A DNA stretch of 64,000 nt from Bacillota bacterium (GCA_009711615.1 VENI01000005.1:1-64000); one strand, 5' to 3'. Shown: positions 43,408-52,999, counted from the stretch's first letter. Program-made: numbers and translations. Notes: generated by a model not told the origin, from the sequence alone.

Positions 43408-44232
43408 TTATGAAGGGTTTCCTGGCAAATACTCCGGTGGAGTGATGCCAAACCATTCTTTATATAACTCACCAAACTTACCGTTTTCTTTAACTTTATT
43501 CAGACCCTCGTTAATTTTTTCTAGCAGTTCTGTATTTCCTTCAGTAACTGCTATGCCATAGTATTCGCCTTCTAGCAGGTCACCAACCATCTTAACCTTT
43601 CCTTCGCCTCTAGTTTCAATATAGTTTTTAGTTACTGGCTTATCATTAATTACAACATCTGCACCACCGTTAACTAACTCCATAAACACTAGATCAGTGG
43701 TATTAAAAGTTTTCACTTTAGCACCATATTGCTCTTTATATTCTTGAGCTTTGTTGGCACCAGTGGTACCAATCTGAACCGCAATGGTTTTTCCAGCCAA
43801 GTCTTCCGGCTTGGTAATTTCATTATTGTCTTCACTTACGGCCATAATCAAACCTGCCTCATAGTAAGGGACTGAAAAATCAACTTTCTCCTCCCGCTCA
43901 GGCTTAATAGTCATACCGGAGATAGCAATGTCAATTTGGGCAGATTGCAATGCTGGAATCAAGCCATCAAAACCAAGGCTTTTTAATTCGATTTTCATAT
44001 CTTGGGCTTCGGCAATGGCATTAATTAAATCAATGTCAAAACCTACAAATTCACCGTTTTCATCTGTAGACTCAAAAGGCGCAAATGTGGGTTCGAAAGC
44101 TACAGTAAGTGTTTCTGTAGTATCTTCCCCATCGGTAGTTGCCGGTTCTTCTCCACCGCCGCAACCTACAGCAGCGATCATTAGGGCCATTACAGTTAAA
44201 GCAAGCAACCCTAATTTAAATAGTTTTTTCAT
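43408..44232 (-). CDS. glnH: polar amino-acid ABC transporter, substrate-binding lipoprotein
   Basis: This ~274-residue family-3 solute-binding protein begins with a lipoprotein signal peptide (KKLFKLGLLALTVMALMI, lipobox AAVGC). The ligand domain starts TLTVAFEPTFAPFES and has GFDIDLINAIAEAQ and ISGMTIKPEREEKVDFS. It captures a polar amino acid (glutamine-like; not resolvable) outside the membrane. ATG 44232 fits the GGGGGAG spacing better than ATG 44238. First gene of the three-gene operon. Confidence 0.94.
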   Translation of the reverse strand: MKKLFKLGLLALTVMALMIAAVGCGGGEEPATTDGEDTTETLTVAFEPTFAPFESTDENGEFVGFDIDLINAIAEAQDMKIELKSLGFDGLIPALQSAQIDIAISGMTIKPEREEKVDFSVPYYEAGLIMAVSEDNNEITKPEDLAGKTIAVQIGTTGANKAQEYKEQYGAKVKTFNTTDLVFMELVNGGADVVINDKPVTKNYIETRGEGKVKMVGDLLEGEYYGIAVTEGNTELLEKINEGLNKVKENGKFGELYKEWFGITPPEYLPGNPS

Positions 44233-44389
44233 CTCCATACTCCCCCTCTGAATACTAATTTCTTTTTATTAATAATTATACAGTATACATATATTCGCCT
44301 TGATTCGATAAAATCCTGCTGGTAATTTTAATACTTTTTTGTTACCCTTAAATATATTTACTTCAGTTTAAGAAATTTGGAGGCGAATC

Positions 44390-45283
44390 ATGAGCCGGAT
44401 ATCCAAGCAGGCAAAGGCAGATTTTTCTTTGCTATCTGTTGCTTTTGTATGGGGCGTTACCTTTGTGGTGATACAAGATGCACTGTCAGACATCACACCT
44501 CACTATTTTAACGCAATAAGATTTTTTTTGGCATTCCTTTTTCTGGCAGCAGTATACCACCGACGATTTACCAGCATAGATAAGTCAACTTTTTTTATCG
44601 GTGTTTTCATTGGTATATTTTTGTTTTCCGGCTACGCCTTCCAAACCGTTGGCCTGCAGTATACAACTGCCTCCAAATCCGGCTTTATTACTGGCTTGGC
44701 TGTTGTACTAGTACCAGTGTTAACTGCCTTCATATTGCGACGTATGCCAACAGCATATGCCATCATCGGTGTCATCAGTGCCACGGTAGGCTTGGGGTTA
44801 CTTTCATTAGACCAGGGTATCAACCAAATTAATTTTGGGGATATATTAACCTTTTTCTGTGCACTTTCATTCGGACTTCACATTACAATGGTGGGAAAAT
44901 TCGCTCCCAACAATGACACCGTGTTGTTAACACTAATTCAAATTGCTACTGTAACCGTAATAAGCTTAATCTTTGGTATTTTTACCGAAACTGTACCTAA
45001 GGCACAGTCCTTTACCCAGCCAGTCTGGATAGCACTGATGGTTACCGCCATTCCTGCAACAGCCCTAGCTTATTTGATACAAAACAACGTACAAAAGTTC
45101 ACTACCCCAACCCATACAGCCATTATTTTTACCATGGAACCAGTATTCGCCGCCCTAACTGCCATTGTACTAGCGGGTGAAGTGCTAACAACCAAACAGT
45201 TCCTAGGTTGCGGATTAATCCTAGTAGGCATGCTAGCAGCAGAACTAAAGGGCACGGGAGCATTGGCAAAAATTACGGAGTAA
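44390..45283 (+). CDS. EamA/DMT-family permease
   Basis: This 297-residue drug/metabolite transporter family protein has ten predicted helices in two EamA repeats. The first repeat carries FVWGVTFVVIQDALSDITPH and GLQYTTASKSGFITGL; the second carries TALAYLIQNNVQKFT and EPVFAALTAIVLAGE. Substrate unknown. GGAGG is eight bases before ATG 44390. It is divergent from the ABC operon and ends before a strong bidirectional terminator. Confidence 0.92.
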   Translation: MSRISKQAKADFSLLSVAFVWGVTFVVIQDALSDITPHYFNAIRFFLAFLFLAAVYHRRFTSIDKSTFFIGVFIGIFLFSGYAFQTVGLQYTTASKSGFITGLAVVLVPVLTAFILRRMPTAYAIIGVISATVGLGLLSLDQGINQINFGDILTFFCALSFGLHITMVGKFAPNNDTVLLTLIQIATVTVISLIFGIFTETVPKAQSFTQPVWIALMVTAIPATALAYLIQNNVQKFTTPTHTAIIFTMEPVFAALTAIVLAGEVLTTKQFLGCGLILVGMLAAELKGTGALAKITE

Positions 45284-45329
45284 CTTTAGTCTAACCACGG
45301 TAAAGCTCAAAACTAAACTTGATATTAAA

Positions 45330-45370
45330 AAAATGCAGAACGAAGAATTTATTCTTTCGTTCTGCATTTT
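45330..45370. terminator. bidirectional terminator
   Basis: AAAATGCAGAACGAA pairs with TTCGTTCTGCATTTT, followed by AGTTTTTTTA on the plus strand and a run of A (T on the minus strand) on the other side. A worn dispersed repeat (CTAACTCCTAACTACTGACTA) follows at 45388-45415. Confidence 0.88.
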
Positions 45371-45416
45371 AGTTTTTTTATGCTAACTACTAACTCCTAA
45401 CTACTGACTACTGATA

Positions 45417-47882
45417 CTACTCCCCCGCTATCTTATTAATCTTATCTATATACAGATCTGTTAATTCTTCTGCTATTTCCATGCTGCTTCCTTCACTGTA
45501 TACCCGGCATACCGGCTCTTCCGGGTCGGGCAGCACCAGCGCCCAACCGTCGGGGTGATATACCTTAACACCGTCCAACAGTTCCAGTCTTCCCGGTTTT
45601 TCCTCAATAAGATGCCTTATCACCCTTCCTTTTGCTTCCCAAGGTACTGGCACCTGCTTTTTAGCAACAAAGAATGCTGGTATTTCTTCCATTAGGGTGG
45701 ATACCCTGATATTTCCCCTAGCACAAAACTCCAGCACCTTAACTAATGCGGCCATGGCATCGAAATTAAGTAGGAACTGAGACAATTTTTCTTTTTGCCC
45801 ATTATCGTGAACAATAATCTGTTCTAATAGGTCCTGGACAGCAGTCTTGGTCCTAACCACTTTACTGTTGTATCTGCCAGCTAAATCATCAATGGCCTTT
45901 GGAGCCGTTACCGGCACCACCACCGGGCCACCCCGTTCCTTTAATACCACCAGTGCCAACAGAGCTGTGAGCATATCCTCTTGAATAATCTGTCCCTTTT
46001 CGTCTACCAAAACTAAATTATCGGCATTAGGGTCTATAATTGCACCAACATTTGCACCTTTTTCAACCACTTCATTGCCTAATTTGGGTAGCATTTCTTG
46101 GTAACTACGCCAGTTTAGTGGCTCCCGTTCATTACCTTCTCCAATTGTTTCTACCACAAGCTCTGAATTCAGTGCTATTCTAGAAATATATTTATCCAGG
46201 TTTTTATTATCATATGCCAGCACCACTTTGAAAGCGGCATTACGTAAAGTATCAATCTCTTCATGACTACTCAAACTATCAATATATGCTTCTGAAATAC
46301 CAGGTATCAATTCAGAAGGTACTATTTTATTCATATCCGCCCGACGGTAGTCTCCCCTGGCCAGTTTATTTTCAATTTTACGTTCTTCTCCCCTACTAAT
46401 GTTTCCTCCACGGGAATTGGTAAACACCATGTCTATTTTATCAGACCGTATTGAAGAAGTTTTGATATGCACCCCTGAGTTGCAATCTATGCTGCGCACT
46501 GCATAGCGATGCACCGGGGTTACCAGCGCTCCTGCATTTATCACTTTTATACCCATAGACTGCAACCCGGTAATAAAAGCTTCTTTAATCATACCGCAAG
46601 CCGGGTAACTATCACTGGAAACCACTACGGTGTCTCCACTTTTTAACGTGGAGCCTAATGCGGCCCCCACTCTGGCCGCAAACTCCGGTGTAATCTCCAC
46701 ATTGGTCAGTCCGCTGATACCCTCGAGACCGTAAATATTCTTTGGTGAATTAGTTCCCCAAATAACGTTTTGTTGAACAGTAGCACCGGTTTCCACTAAT
46801 TTATTAGGCCATAGCTTGACATCAGGCTTTACTATGCCGCGCTCTTTAATGGTGGAGTCATCACCTACCACCGAACCTTCATAAACCGAGGCGTTAGAGT
46901 ATACCTTGACCCCATCACCAAGAACTGCTCCCCGGATCGAAGCACTAGTTCCCAGATACACTCCACTACACAACACACTCTTTTTAATGGATGACTGATT
47001 TTCCACCCTACATCCTTCACCAAGCACGGAATGAGGTCCTATTTTCACACCTGGGCCAATATCACATCCATCACCTATTAACGCCGGTCCATTAAGGACA
47101 ACAGATGGATCTATGGATACTCCCTCTCCCACCCAAATCTGTGAGTTAATTTCTTTGCCAGGAATAGACACCTTGGCCCTTCCGGATAATACATCTTGGT
47201 GAGCCTGCAAATACTGCTGTAGATTGCCAATGTCGCACCAGTAACCATCTAATACTACACCATACATTGGTTTCCCATCTGCTAATAACCTAGGGAATAA
47301 GTCCTTGCTAAAATCAAATTTCTGCCCCATGTTAAAATAATCCAACACTTCCGGTTCCAGTATGTAGATACCAGTGTTTACTGTATCGCTAAACACTTCT
47401 CCCCAGCTGGGTTTTTCTAAAAATTGCGTAATACTACCGCTTTTCTCAGTGATCACCACCCCGTACTCCAATGGTGACTCCACACGAGTTAAAACCAGTG
47501 TGGCTAAGGAACCCTTTTCTTTATGAAAATTTATTGCTTTGCTTAAGTCGAAGTCGGTAAGGGCATCACCACTGATAACCATAAAAGTTTCATCTAAAAA
47601 TTCGCCTGCATTTTTTACACTACCAGCAGTACCTAGAGGTATATCTTCAGTAAAGTACCTCATGCTGACGCCATATTCTCTTCCATTCCCAAAGTGATCT
47701 TTAATAGCTTCAGGAAGGTATTGCAGTGTAACACCAATATTATCTAACCCATGCTTTTTTAGTAAGTTTACAATATGCTCCATTATAGGCTTATTCATCA
47801 CTGGCATCATTGGCTTGGGTCGGTTACATGTTAATGGTCTTAACCGCGAACCCTGGCCACCGGCCATAATAATTGCTTTCAC
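45417..47882 (-). CDS. NDP-sugar pyrophosphorylase fused to phosphomannomutase-like domain
   Basis: This 821-residue protein has three parts. The first is an N-terminal nucleotidyltransferase ([19 protein letters not shown], 7-25; residues 1-235) of the mannose-1-phosphate guanylyltransferase type. The second is a left-handed beta-helix of hexapeptide repeats (about 245-375), and the third a phosphoglucomutase/phosphomannomutase-like domain (about 380-815). The usual phosphoserine loop TASHNP is not present; the matching stretch reads [13 protein letters not shown], so the mutase part may be inactive or regulatory. GTG 47882 follows GGAGG. It precedes terminator-flanked surface genes and follows a GT4 gene by 17 bp, which implies a shared polysaccharide pathway. 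Confidence 0.88.
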   Translation of the reverse strand: MKAIIMAGGQGSRLRPLTCNRPKPMMPVMNKPIMEHIVNLLKKHGLDNIGVTLQYLPEAIKDHFGNGREYGVSMRYFTEDIPLGTAGSVKNAGEFLDETFMVISGDALTDFDLSKAINFHKEKGSLATLVLTRVESPLEYGVVITEKSGSITQFLEKPSWGEVFSDTVNTGIYILEPEVLDYFNMGQKFDFSKDLFPRLLADGKPMYGVVLDGYWCDIGNLQQYLQAHQDVLSGRAKVSIPGKEINSQIWVGEGVSIDPSVVLNGPALIGDGCDIGPGVKIGPHSVLGEGCRVENQSSIKKSVLCSGVYLGTSASIRGAVLGDGVKVYSNASVYEGSVVGDDSTIKERGIVKPDVKLWPNKLVETGATVQQNVIWGTNSPKNIYGLEGISGLTNVEITPEFAARVGAALGSTLKSGDTVVVSSDSYPACGMIKEAFITGLQSMGIKVINAGALVTPVHRYAVRSIDCNSGVHIKTSSIRSDKIDMVFTNSRGGNISRGEERKIENKLARGDYRRADMNKIVPSELIPGISEAYIDSLSSHEEIDTLRNAAFKVVLAYDNKNLDKYISRIALNSELVVETIGEGNEREPLNWRSYQEMLPKLGNEVVEKGANVGAIIDPNADNLVLVDEKGQIIQEDMLTALLALVVLKERGGPVVVPVTAPKAIDDLAGRYNSKVVRTKTAVQDLLEQIIVHDNGQKEKLSQFLLNFDAMAALVKVLEFCARGNIRVSTLMEEIPAFFVAKKQVPVPWEAKGRVIRHLIEEKPGRLELLDGVKVYHPDGWALVLPDPEEPVCRVYSEGSSMEIAEELTDLYIDKINKIAGE

Positions 47883-47899
47883 CTGAATACCTCCTTTAC

Positions 47900-49147
47900 T
47901 TATTGCTGCTGATTAAAAAACTTCCCTAAAATACCGTTTTCCTTTTCATCAACCCTTGGCTGGCGAGAAATAGAATTATGAATTGATAAAACATCTTCAT
48001 ACAAACGAACAGTATTCCTGGATATTCTGGACCAATTATATTTTTCCACCACTTCCCGATAAGCACGTTTCTCCATACGGTTTGCAGATTCCGGATCCAT
48101 CAGCATATGTAATACGTTGTCTGCTACAGAATTAGCATTTCCTACATATGCTTTCAAACCATTAACCCCATGATTTACAATTGCGGACAACCCACCTGTA
48201 TCAGATACCACCAGTGGGGTGCGGGCAGCCATGGCCTCCAATGCCACTATTCCAAAAGGTTCATACAAACTGGGAAAAACCGCCACGTCAGCAAATTGAT
48301 ATAAGCTGTTTCTGGCTTTGTCATCCACATAACCCGTGAAATACACCTTGTGATCAACCCTTAGGCGGCGCGCAAGTCTCCTTAATGGAATTGTATGCGG
48401 ACCTTTCCCGGCAATTACAAATTTTGTATTGGGATGATAGTGCAGTATCTTTGGTGCCGCTTCTAACAACACTTGCACACCTTTTTCCCGCACCAGCCTT
48501 CCTACATAAAAAATTATTTTTTCATTTGGAGCAGCATATTCAGTCCTCTTAGTATTGCTCTCCCGAGGTATAAAGTAATCAGGGTTAACACCGTTAGGGA
48601 TTATTTCCAGCTTGTCCTCTGGCACTTGAAATACTCTTCTTACCTCACCCTGCATATATTGACTACACACTATAACCCGCCATGCCTCAAAACAAAGCCA
48701 CCATTCAATATCGCTAATATGTCGCTGTAAATCATTGTGCAAACCATTATTACGGCCGTACTCAGTGGCATGAATAGTGGCCACCATTGGGTTGTTTAAT
48801 GAATGTTTTAATGCTCGGGCTGCATAAGCAACCAACCAGTCGTGAGCATGGATAATATCAAAGGAATTTCCCATATCCCTTACCAAAGTAAGACATTTTT
48901 CCAACATAGCTATATTTAATTGCATTACCCAGGTAATAAAATCCGGGGAAGAAACTTGGTAGGGGGTAACCCTATAAACATGAACACCGTTAACATTTTC
49001 ATAGTCAGGTACATCTGGTGAGCCCACTGTAATAATATGCACTTCATTATTCTGCTTAGCCATTGCATTAGACAAATCATACACATGCTGAGCCAAGCCA
49101 CCGATGCTTTTCGGTGGATATTCCCAAGACAGCATCAAAATTCGCAT
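47900..49147 (-). CDS. GT4 glycosyltransferase (glycogen synthase-like)
   Basis: This 415-residue GT-B enzyme has an N-terminal [20 protein letters not shown] acceptor-domain glycine loop. The C-terminal donor domain has [16 protein letters not shown] and the EX7E signature in [11 protein letters not shown]. This start and GGL loop resemble ADP/UDP-glucose-type glycogen synthases and other GT4 enzymes; the product is unknown. ATG 49147 follows TAGGAGG by six bases. It is transcribed with the downstream sugar-nucleotide transferase gene. Confidence 0.9.
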   Translation of the reverse strand: MRILMLSWEYPPKSIGGLAQHVYDLSNAMAKQNNEVHIITVGSPDVPDYENVNGVHVYRVTPYQVSSPDFITWVMQLNIAMLEKCLTLVRDMGNSFDIIHAHDWLVAYAARALKHSLNNPMVATIHATEYGRNNGLHNDLQRHISDIEWWLCFEAWRVIVCSQYMQGEVRRVFQVPEDKLEIIPNGVNPDYFIPRESNTKRTEYAAPNEKIIFYVGRLVREKGVQVLLEAAPKILHYHPNTKFVIAGKGPHTIPLRRLARRLRVDHKVYFTGYVDDKARNSLYQFADVAVFPSLYEPFGIVALEAMAARTPLVVSDTGGLSAIVNHGVNGLKAYVGNANSVADNVLHMLMDPESANRMEKRAYREVVEKYNWSRISRNTVRLYEDVLSIHNSISRQPRVDEKENGILGKFFNQQQ

Positions 49148-49210
49148 ATCAAACCTCCTACCTAGCATAATCTTTCCATATTATTTTCTATAAATATGAA
49201 ATTTAAACAA

Positions 49211-49237
49211 AAAAGGGCATGTTTCTCATGCCCTTTT
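49211..49237 (-). terminator. terminator of the CBM gene
   Basis: AAAAGGGCATG pairs perfectly with CATGCCCTTTT; on the minus strand it is followed by TTGTTTAAAT. Confidence 0.85.
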
Positions 49238-49274
49238 AAAAAAGTTAAAGATTAATTAATATAAAATTACATTA

Positions 49275-49649
49275 CTAACCATTATGAATTTCAAAGCTCC
49301 AGTTATAACCAGTGTTGTTATCCCAGTTATTGGCAGGATCGTGAAAACAGAAGTTAAATCTACTATCAACCTCTGGCATGCGCAAAGTCTTTACATATCC
49401 AAAACCAGTTTTCGCCATCCTTAAATCTTGAACTCCATGCCAATCAGTTGAGTCCCCGTAACCACAATGTAAATATACTGAATCAGCACCACTTTGAGCT
49501 AATAAACCATTATAAAAAACAACAATTTCTTCCCCCGCCGTTATTGGAGTAGGATCAACCACAACACCGCCAGGATATTCCGCATCATGCATATCCTTCA
49601 ATCTATAAGCCCCCTGATCATGACCACCAAAATTGGTTCTAGTTGCCAA
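49275..49649 (-). CDS. stand-alone starch-binding-like module (CBM25/26 type)
   Basis: This 124-residue protein consists of little more than one carbohydrate-binding module. After an N-terminal ~35 residues (GGHDQGAYRLKDMHDAEYPG), the segment EEIVVFYNGLL to the end carries the pattern of CBM25/26 modules. These include a conserved HCGYGDSTDW, the GFGYVKTLRMPE strand and the final FHDPANNWDNNTGYNWSFEI. No signal peptide and no enzyme domain are seen. TTG 49649 is eight bases after GGAGG; GTG 49658 lies in that site. It sits between a glycogen-synthase-like gene and the coiled-coil surface genes. Binding to alpha-glucan is inferred from the family. Confidence 0.75.
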   Translation of the reverse strand: MATRTNFGGHDQGAYRLKDMHDAEYPGGVVVDPTPITAGEEIVVFYNGLLAQSGADSVYLHCGYGDSTDWHGVQDLRMAKTGFGYVKTLRMPEVDSRFNFCFHDPANNWDNNTGYNWSFEIHNG

Positions 49650-49677
49650 AAGTAACACCTCCTTTTATAAATAAGCT

Positions 49678-49705
49678 ACAAAATTAGTATTGTAATCATA
49701 ATATT
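49678..49705 (+). promoter_or_regulatory. weak sigma-K-like pattern before the first repeat gene
   Basis: AC (49678-49679), 17 nt, CATAATATT (49697-49705). It deviates from CATAnnnTA at the last base and is ~120 bp from the chosen start, so support is weaker than at 50758 or 53000. Confidence 0.25.
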
Positions 49706-49828
49706 TTTTTATCACAGGAAATAAAAGTGCAAAGCTACAAGTTATAACAATATTAAAATCCTTTCGTAACAATAATGGCTACTAAACCATATAATGTAAA
49801 AGCAATAAATATTAAGGAGGGAAATTCT

Positions 49829-50683
49829 GTGAAATTTGACTTTGAAAATAAGGAATTTGATGATCTTAATGCACAAATACATGAAGAAATAGATTTGCTT
49901 AAAAAAATAATGCATTATGTTAACGCAATGACGGATGACAATTTCAAGTGTGGACTACCAAAAATCGCTAAATGCATTGATGACACAGATAAGAAACTCT
50001 GCTACATGCTGGATAAAAGATCAAAGTACGGCCTTTATGAAATCAAGAAAGAAATTGAAAAAATCTTCGAGCTACTAAAAAAAGAACTATTTAAGATAGA
50101 TAAAATTCAATGCCTACTTACCGACAAGGACTTTGGCTTAAAAGAAATTAAAGAAGAAGTTAAGAAAATTGAGTGTGTTGTAACCAACCCAAGTTTTGGA
50201 CTAAAAGAAATAAAAAAAGAAATCCGTGACATTGAGGACATTGTCAGTACATTGCCAACTTTCGAAAGTGAAGTATTGGGCATAATAACCAGCCCTACAT
50301 TTGGACTTCCCGAAATCAAAAGTGAAGTTAGTAATATAGAAGATGCAATTTTTAGTCCCACTTTTGGATTAGAAGAAATTAAGGCAGAAGTATCCAACAT
50401 TGAAGATGCCGTATTCAGTCCAACCTTTGGATTAGAAGAGATCAAAAAAGAAGTTAGAAATATCGAGGATAAAATTTGTGATAGAAAATTTGGTTTAAAA
50501 GAAATTAAATGTGAAGTCTTTGATATTGAATGTAAGCTTGACAGCCCTGAATTCGGTTTGAAGGAAATTAAAAAGGAAATTAAGGAAATTGAATGTAAAT
50601 TGGACTGGATTATTAAACACATGAAAAAAGATAAAAAGGATCATTACCATAAAGACCACCATCACAAAGGCTGTGACTGTTAA
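49829..50683 (+). CDS. coiled-coil repeat protein with His/Cys tail (paralogue 1)
   Basis: This 284-residue protein of unknown function has no signal peptide. Residues 1-95 form a helical head shared with the next gene (LKKIMHYVNAMTDDNFKCGLP; RSKYGLYEIKKEI). Residues ~100-260 are imperfect 21-residue repeats of the type FGLKEIKxEVxxIE, three heptads each, predicted to form a long coiled coil. The tail is His/Lys/Cys-rich (HYHKDHHHKGCDC), probably metal-binding or cross-linking. GTG 49829 has AAGGAGG eight bases upstream; an in-frame ATG at 49775 has no ribosome binding site. Followed by a terminator. Confidence 0.85.
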   Translation: MKFDFENKEFDDLNAQIHEEIDLLKKIMHYVNAMTDDNFKCGLPKIAKCIDDTDKKLCYMLDKRSKYGLYEIKKEIEKIFELLKKELFKIDKIQCLLTDKDFGLKEIKEEVKKIECVVTNPSFGLKEIKKEIRDIEDIVSTLPTFESEVLGIITSPTFGLPEIKSEVSNIEDAIFSPTFGLEEIKAEVSNIEDAVFSPTFGLEEIKKEVRNIEDKICDRKFGLKEIKCEVFDIECKLDSPEFGLKEIKKEIKEIECKLDWIIKHMKKDKKDHYHKDHHHKGCDC

Positions 50684-50689
50684 GTTCAT

Positions 50690-50723
50690 AAACCCACCGG
50701 GTAACTTTGTTACCTGTGGGTTT
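50690..50723 (+). terminator. terminator of repeat-protein gene 1
   Basis: AACCCAC-C-GGGTAAC pairs with GTTACCT-GTGGGTT (one bulged C, one G-U) and is followed by TATTTTTTTC. Confidence 0.85.
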
Positions 50724-50757
50724 ATTTTTTTCAAGAAAAATAAACTTCCAAAAAGTA

Positions 50758-50784
50758 ACAATATATACCCCTTTTCATATTATG
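50758..50784 (+). promoter_or_regulatory. sigma-K-like promoter of the 710-residue repeat protein
   Basis: AC (50758-50759), 16 nt, CATATTATG (50776-50784), predicting a start near 50790 just ahead of the ribosome binding site at 50801. The -10 is identical to that before the YjcZ-like gene at 16135. By eye only. Confidence 0.4.
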
Positions 50785-50816
50785 TAGAAGTAAAGTAAAG
50801 AGGGAGGGAATTATAT

Positions 50817-52949
50817 ATGCGGTGTGACGGCGGAGGACCACCTTGGGATGATGAATTCCAACATGAATATCAGAAAGATTTAAACTTCTTGAAAAAAATT
50901 GCTCAGTGTCTCGATAACATGCTGGATGATAAATTCAAGCATGGTCTTCCTGGAATCATAAAAGATTTGCACCAAATTGAGCATAAATTAAATTATATGC
51001 TTAGTAAAAAGTCAAAGTATGGGCTGTATGCAATCAAACATGACATTGTTGACTGTACAAAACGAATAAAAGATATTTTTTGCAAATTAGATAAAATTGA
51101 AGACATTGTAGTGAATTCTGCTCTAACACTAAAGGACTTAAAAAAAGAAGTTAAAATTATTGAGGACATAGTTACCAATCCTAATTTTGGACTAAAAGAA
51201 ATCAAGTGTGAAGTTAGAGTTATCGAAAAACAGGTTAAAGAAATTCTTGATATATTACTAGACCCAAAGTTTGGCCTAAAAGAAATCAAATGTGAAATAC
51301 GCGAAATTGAAAAAAAATTAGATAGCCCAACTTTCGGGTTAGAAGAAATTAAATCTGAGGTTTCCGCCATTGAAGGGGCCGTTTTCAGTCCTACTTTTGG
51401 TCTGGAAGAAATCAAGTCTGAAGTTTCGGCCATCTTAGATATCATTGATGAACTTAATATTCCAACTTTTGCACTTAGCGAGATTTTGGCTGACCTCTCT
51501 CTCATTGCAGGAATCATAACCAGTCCTACCATCGGTTTAAGTGAGATTAAATCTGAGGTTTCCAACATCGAGAGCATTGTATTCAGTGATGCTGTTGGTT
51601 TATCTGAAATTAAGTCTGAAGTGTCCGCTATCCTCGATATCGTTGATGATCTTGAAATTCCTAACACCTTGCTCAGTGACATCAAGTCTGAGGTCTCCAA
51701 CATCGAGAGCATTGTATTCAGTGATGCTGTTGGTTTATCTGAGATTAAGTCTGAAGTGTCCGCCATCCTCGATATCGTTGATGATCTGGAAATCCCTAAC
51801 ACCTTGCTCAGCGACATCAAATCTGAGGTCTCCAACATCGAGAGCATTGTATTCAGTGATGCTGTTGGTTTATCTGAGATTAAGTCTGAAGTGTCCGCCA
51901 TCCTCGATATCGTTGATGATCTGGAAATTCCTAACACCTTGCTCAGTGACATCAAATCTGAGGTCTCCAACATCGAGAGCATTGTATTCAGTGATGCTGT
52001 TGGTTTATCTGAAATTAAGTCTGAAGTGTCCGCTATCCTCGACATCGTTGATGACCTGGAAATTCCTAACACCCTGCTCAGTGACATCAAATCTGAGGTT
52101 TCCAACATTGAAAGCATTGTATTCAGTGATGCTGTTGGTTTATCTGAGATTAAGTCTGAAGTGTCGGCCATCCTTGATATCGTTGATGACCTGGAAATTC
52201 CTAATACCTTGCTCAGTGACATCAAATCTGAGGTTTCCAACATTGAAAGCATTGTATTCAGTGATGCTGTTGGTTTATCTGAGATTAAGTCTGAAGTGTC
52301 CGCTATCCTTGATATCGTTGATGACCTGGAAATTCCTAACACCTTGCTCAGTGACATCAAATCTGAGGTTTCCAACATCGAAAGCATTGTATTCAGTGAT
52401 GCTGTTGGTTTATCTGAGATTAAGTCTGAAGTGTCCGCCATCCTTGATATCGTTGATGACCTGGAAATTCCTAATACCTTGCTCAGTGACATCAAATCTG
52501 AGGTCTCCAACATCGAGAGCATTGTATTCAGTGAAACTGTTGGACTCTCCGAAATCAAAGCAGAAATCAGTCAGATTTTAGCTTTTGGAGGCGCAAGTAC
52601 CAGTCTAACCACTGGTCCATTTGCCAAAGATAACAACAGTAACAGACTAAAGTTAAAGGCATTAAATGATACCCAAATGTCTCAAAGCGTTACCTTCACA
52701 GTTAATGATATTGGCACCTGTCCTAAGAGCGAAATTGCTGTTGTAACCTTCGAAGATATTACCATGTGCTGTGCAGATTCCACTCAAATTGATATTGGTA
52801 CAGATGATCTTGAACTTGAAATCAGAGCACAATTGAGTAGCACCTTTGGAATCTTCCTCTACGCTGCCACAAGGGCAGGTCAACAAGGTGCCTTCCAGCA
52901 GATCTTTACAGCGGGTGATTGGTTACCGGCAAACACATTCTGTAATTAG
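50817..52949 (+). CDS. long coiled-coil repeat protein with C-terminal head (paralogue 2)
   Basis: This 710-residue protein of unknown function has four regions. Residues 1-100 match the helical head of the preceding protein (FLKKIAQCLDNMLDDKFKHGLP; KKSKYGLYAIK). Residues ~105-257 are diverged FGLxEIKxEVxxIE repeats. Residues 258-572 are seven near-identical 45-residue repeats, each made of two related halves (DAVGLSEIKSEVSAIL and LLSDIKSEVSNIESIVF). Residues ~590-710 form a separate, beta-rich-looking C-terminal domain with several cysteines (GTCPKSE, TMCCADST, final FCN). No secretion signal is visible. A fibre of coiled-coil stalk and terminal head is the simplest reading, possibly glycosylated by the downstream enzymes. 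GAGGGAGG precedes the ATG. Confidence 0.88.
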   Translation: MRCDGGGPPWDDEFQHEYQKDLNFLKKIAQCLDNMLDDKFKHGLPGIIKDLHQIEHKLNYMLSKKSKYGLYAIKHDIVDCTKRIKDIFCKLDKIEDIVVNSALTLKDLKKEVKIIEDIVTNPNFGLKEIKCEVRVIEKQVKEILDILLDPKFGLKEIKCEIREIEKKLDSPTFGLEEIKSEVSAIEGAVFSPTFGLEEIKSEVSAILDIIDELNIPTFALSEILADLSLIAGIITSPTIGLSEIKSEVSNIESIVFSDAVGLSEIKSEVSAILDIVDDLEIPNTLLSDIKSEVSNIESIVFSDAVGLSEIKSEVSAILDIVDDLEIPNTLLSDIKSEVSNIESIVFSDAVGLSEIKSEVSAILDIVDDLEIPNTLLSDIKSEVSNIESIVFSDAVGLSEIKSEVSAILDIVDDLEIPNTLLSDIKSEVSNIESIVFSDAVGLSEIKSEVSAILDIVDDLEIPNTLLSDIKSEVSNIESIVFSDAVGLSEIKSEVSAILDIVDDLEIPNTLLSDIKSEVSNIESIVFSDAVGLSEIKSEVSAILDIVDDLEIPNTLLSDIKSEVSNIESIVFSETVGLSEIKAEISQILAFGGASTSLTTGPFAKDNNSNRLKLKALNDTQMSQSVTFTVNDIGTCPKSEIAVVTFEDITMCCADSTQIDIGTDDLELEIRAQLSSTFGIFLYAATRAGQQGAFQQIFTAGDWLPANTFCN
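51588..52532 (+). repeat. seven 135-bp in-frame tandem repeats
   Basis: Units start at 51588, 51723, 51858, 51993, 52128, 52263 and 52398, all exactly 135 bp, beginning GATGCTGTTGG. An eighth, diverged partial unit (GAAACTGTTGG) begins at 52533. Differences between units are nearly all synonymous (for example CTCGAT/CTTGAT, ACCTTG/ACCCTG), which shows recent amplification under selection on the protein. Confidence 0.95.
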
Positions 52950-52960
52950 TACAACACCTT

Positions 52961-52985
52961 AATCCGGCAGCAATACTGCCGGATT
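52961..52985 (+). terminator. terminator of the 710-residue repeat protein gene
   Basis: AATCCGGCAG pairs with CTGCCGGATT around CAATA, followed by TATTTTTTAG. Confidence 0.9.
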
Positions 52986-52999
52986 TATTTTTTAGTCAC

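Noticed and set aside
51588-52532. Regular direct repeats resembling a CRISPR array
   Set aside because: Units are 135 bp, contiguous, in frame and without unique spacers; there are no cas genes nearby.
50993-52558. Long open frame (521 codons) antisense to the large repeat-protein gene
   Set aside because: It exists only because the 135-bp repeat lacks stops in that frame; it has no suitable ribosome binding site and its product is a low-complexity shadow. A 346-codon frame on the plus strand at 51541-52581 is rejected for the same reason.
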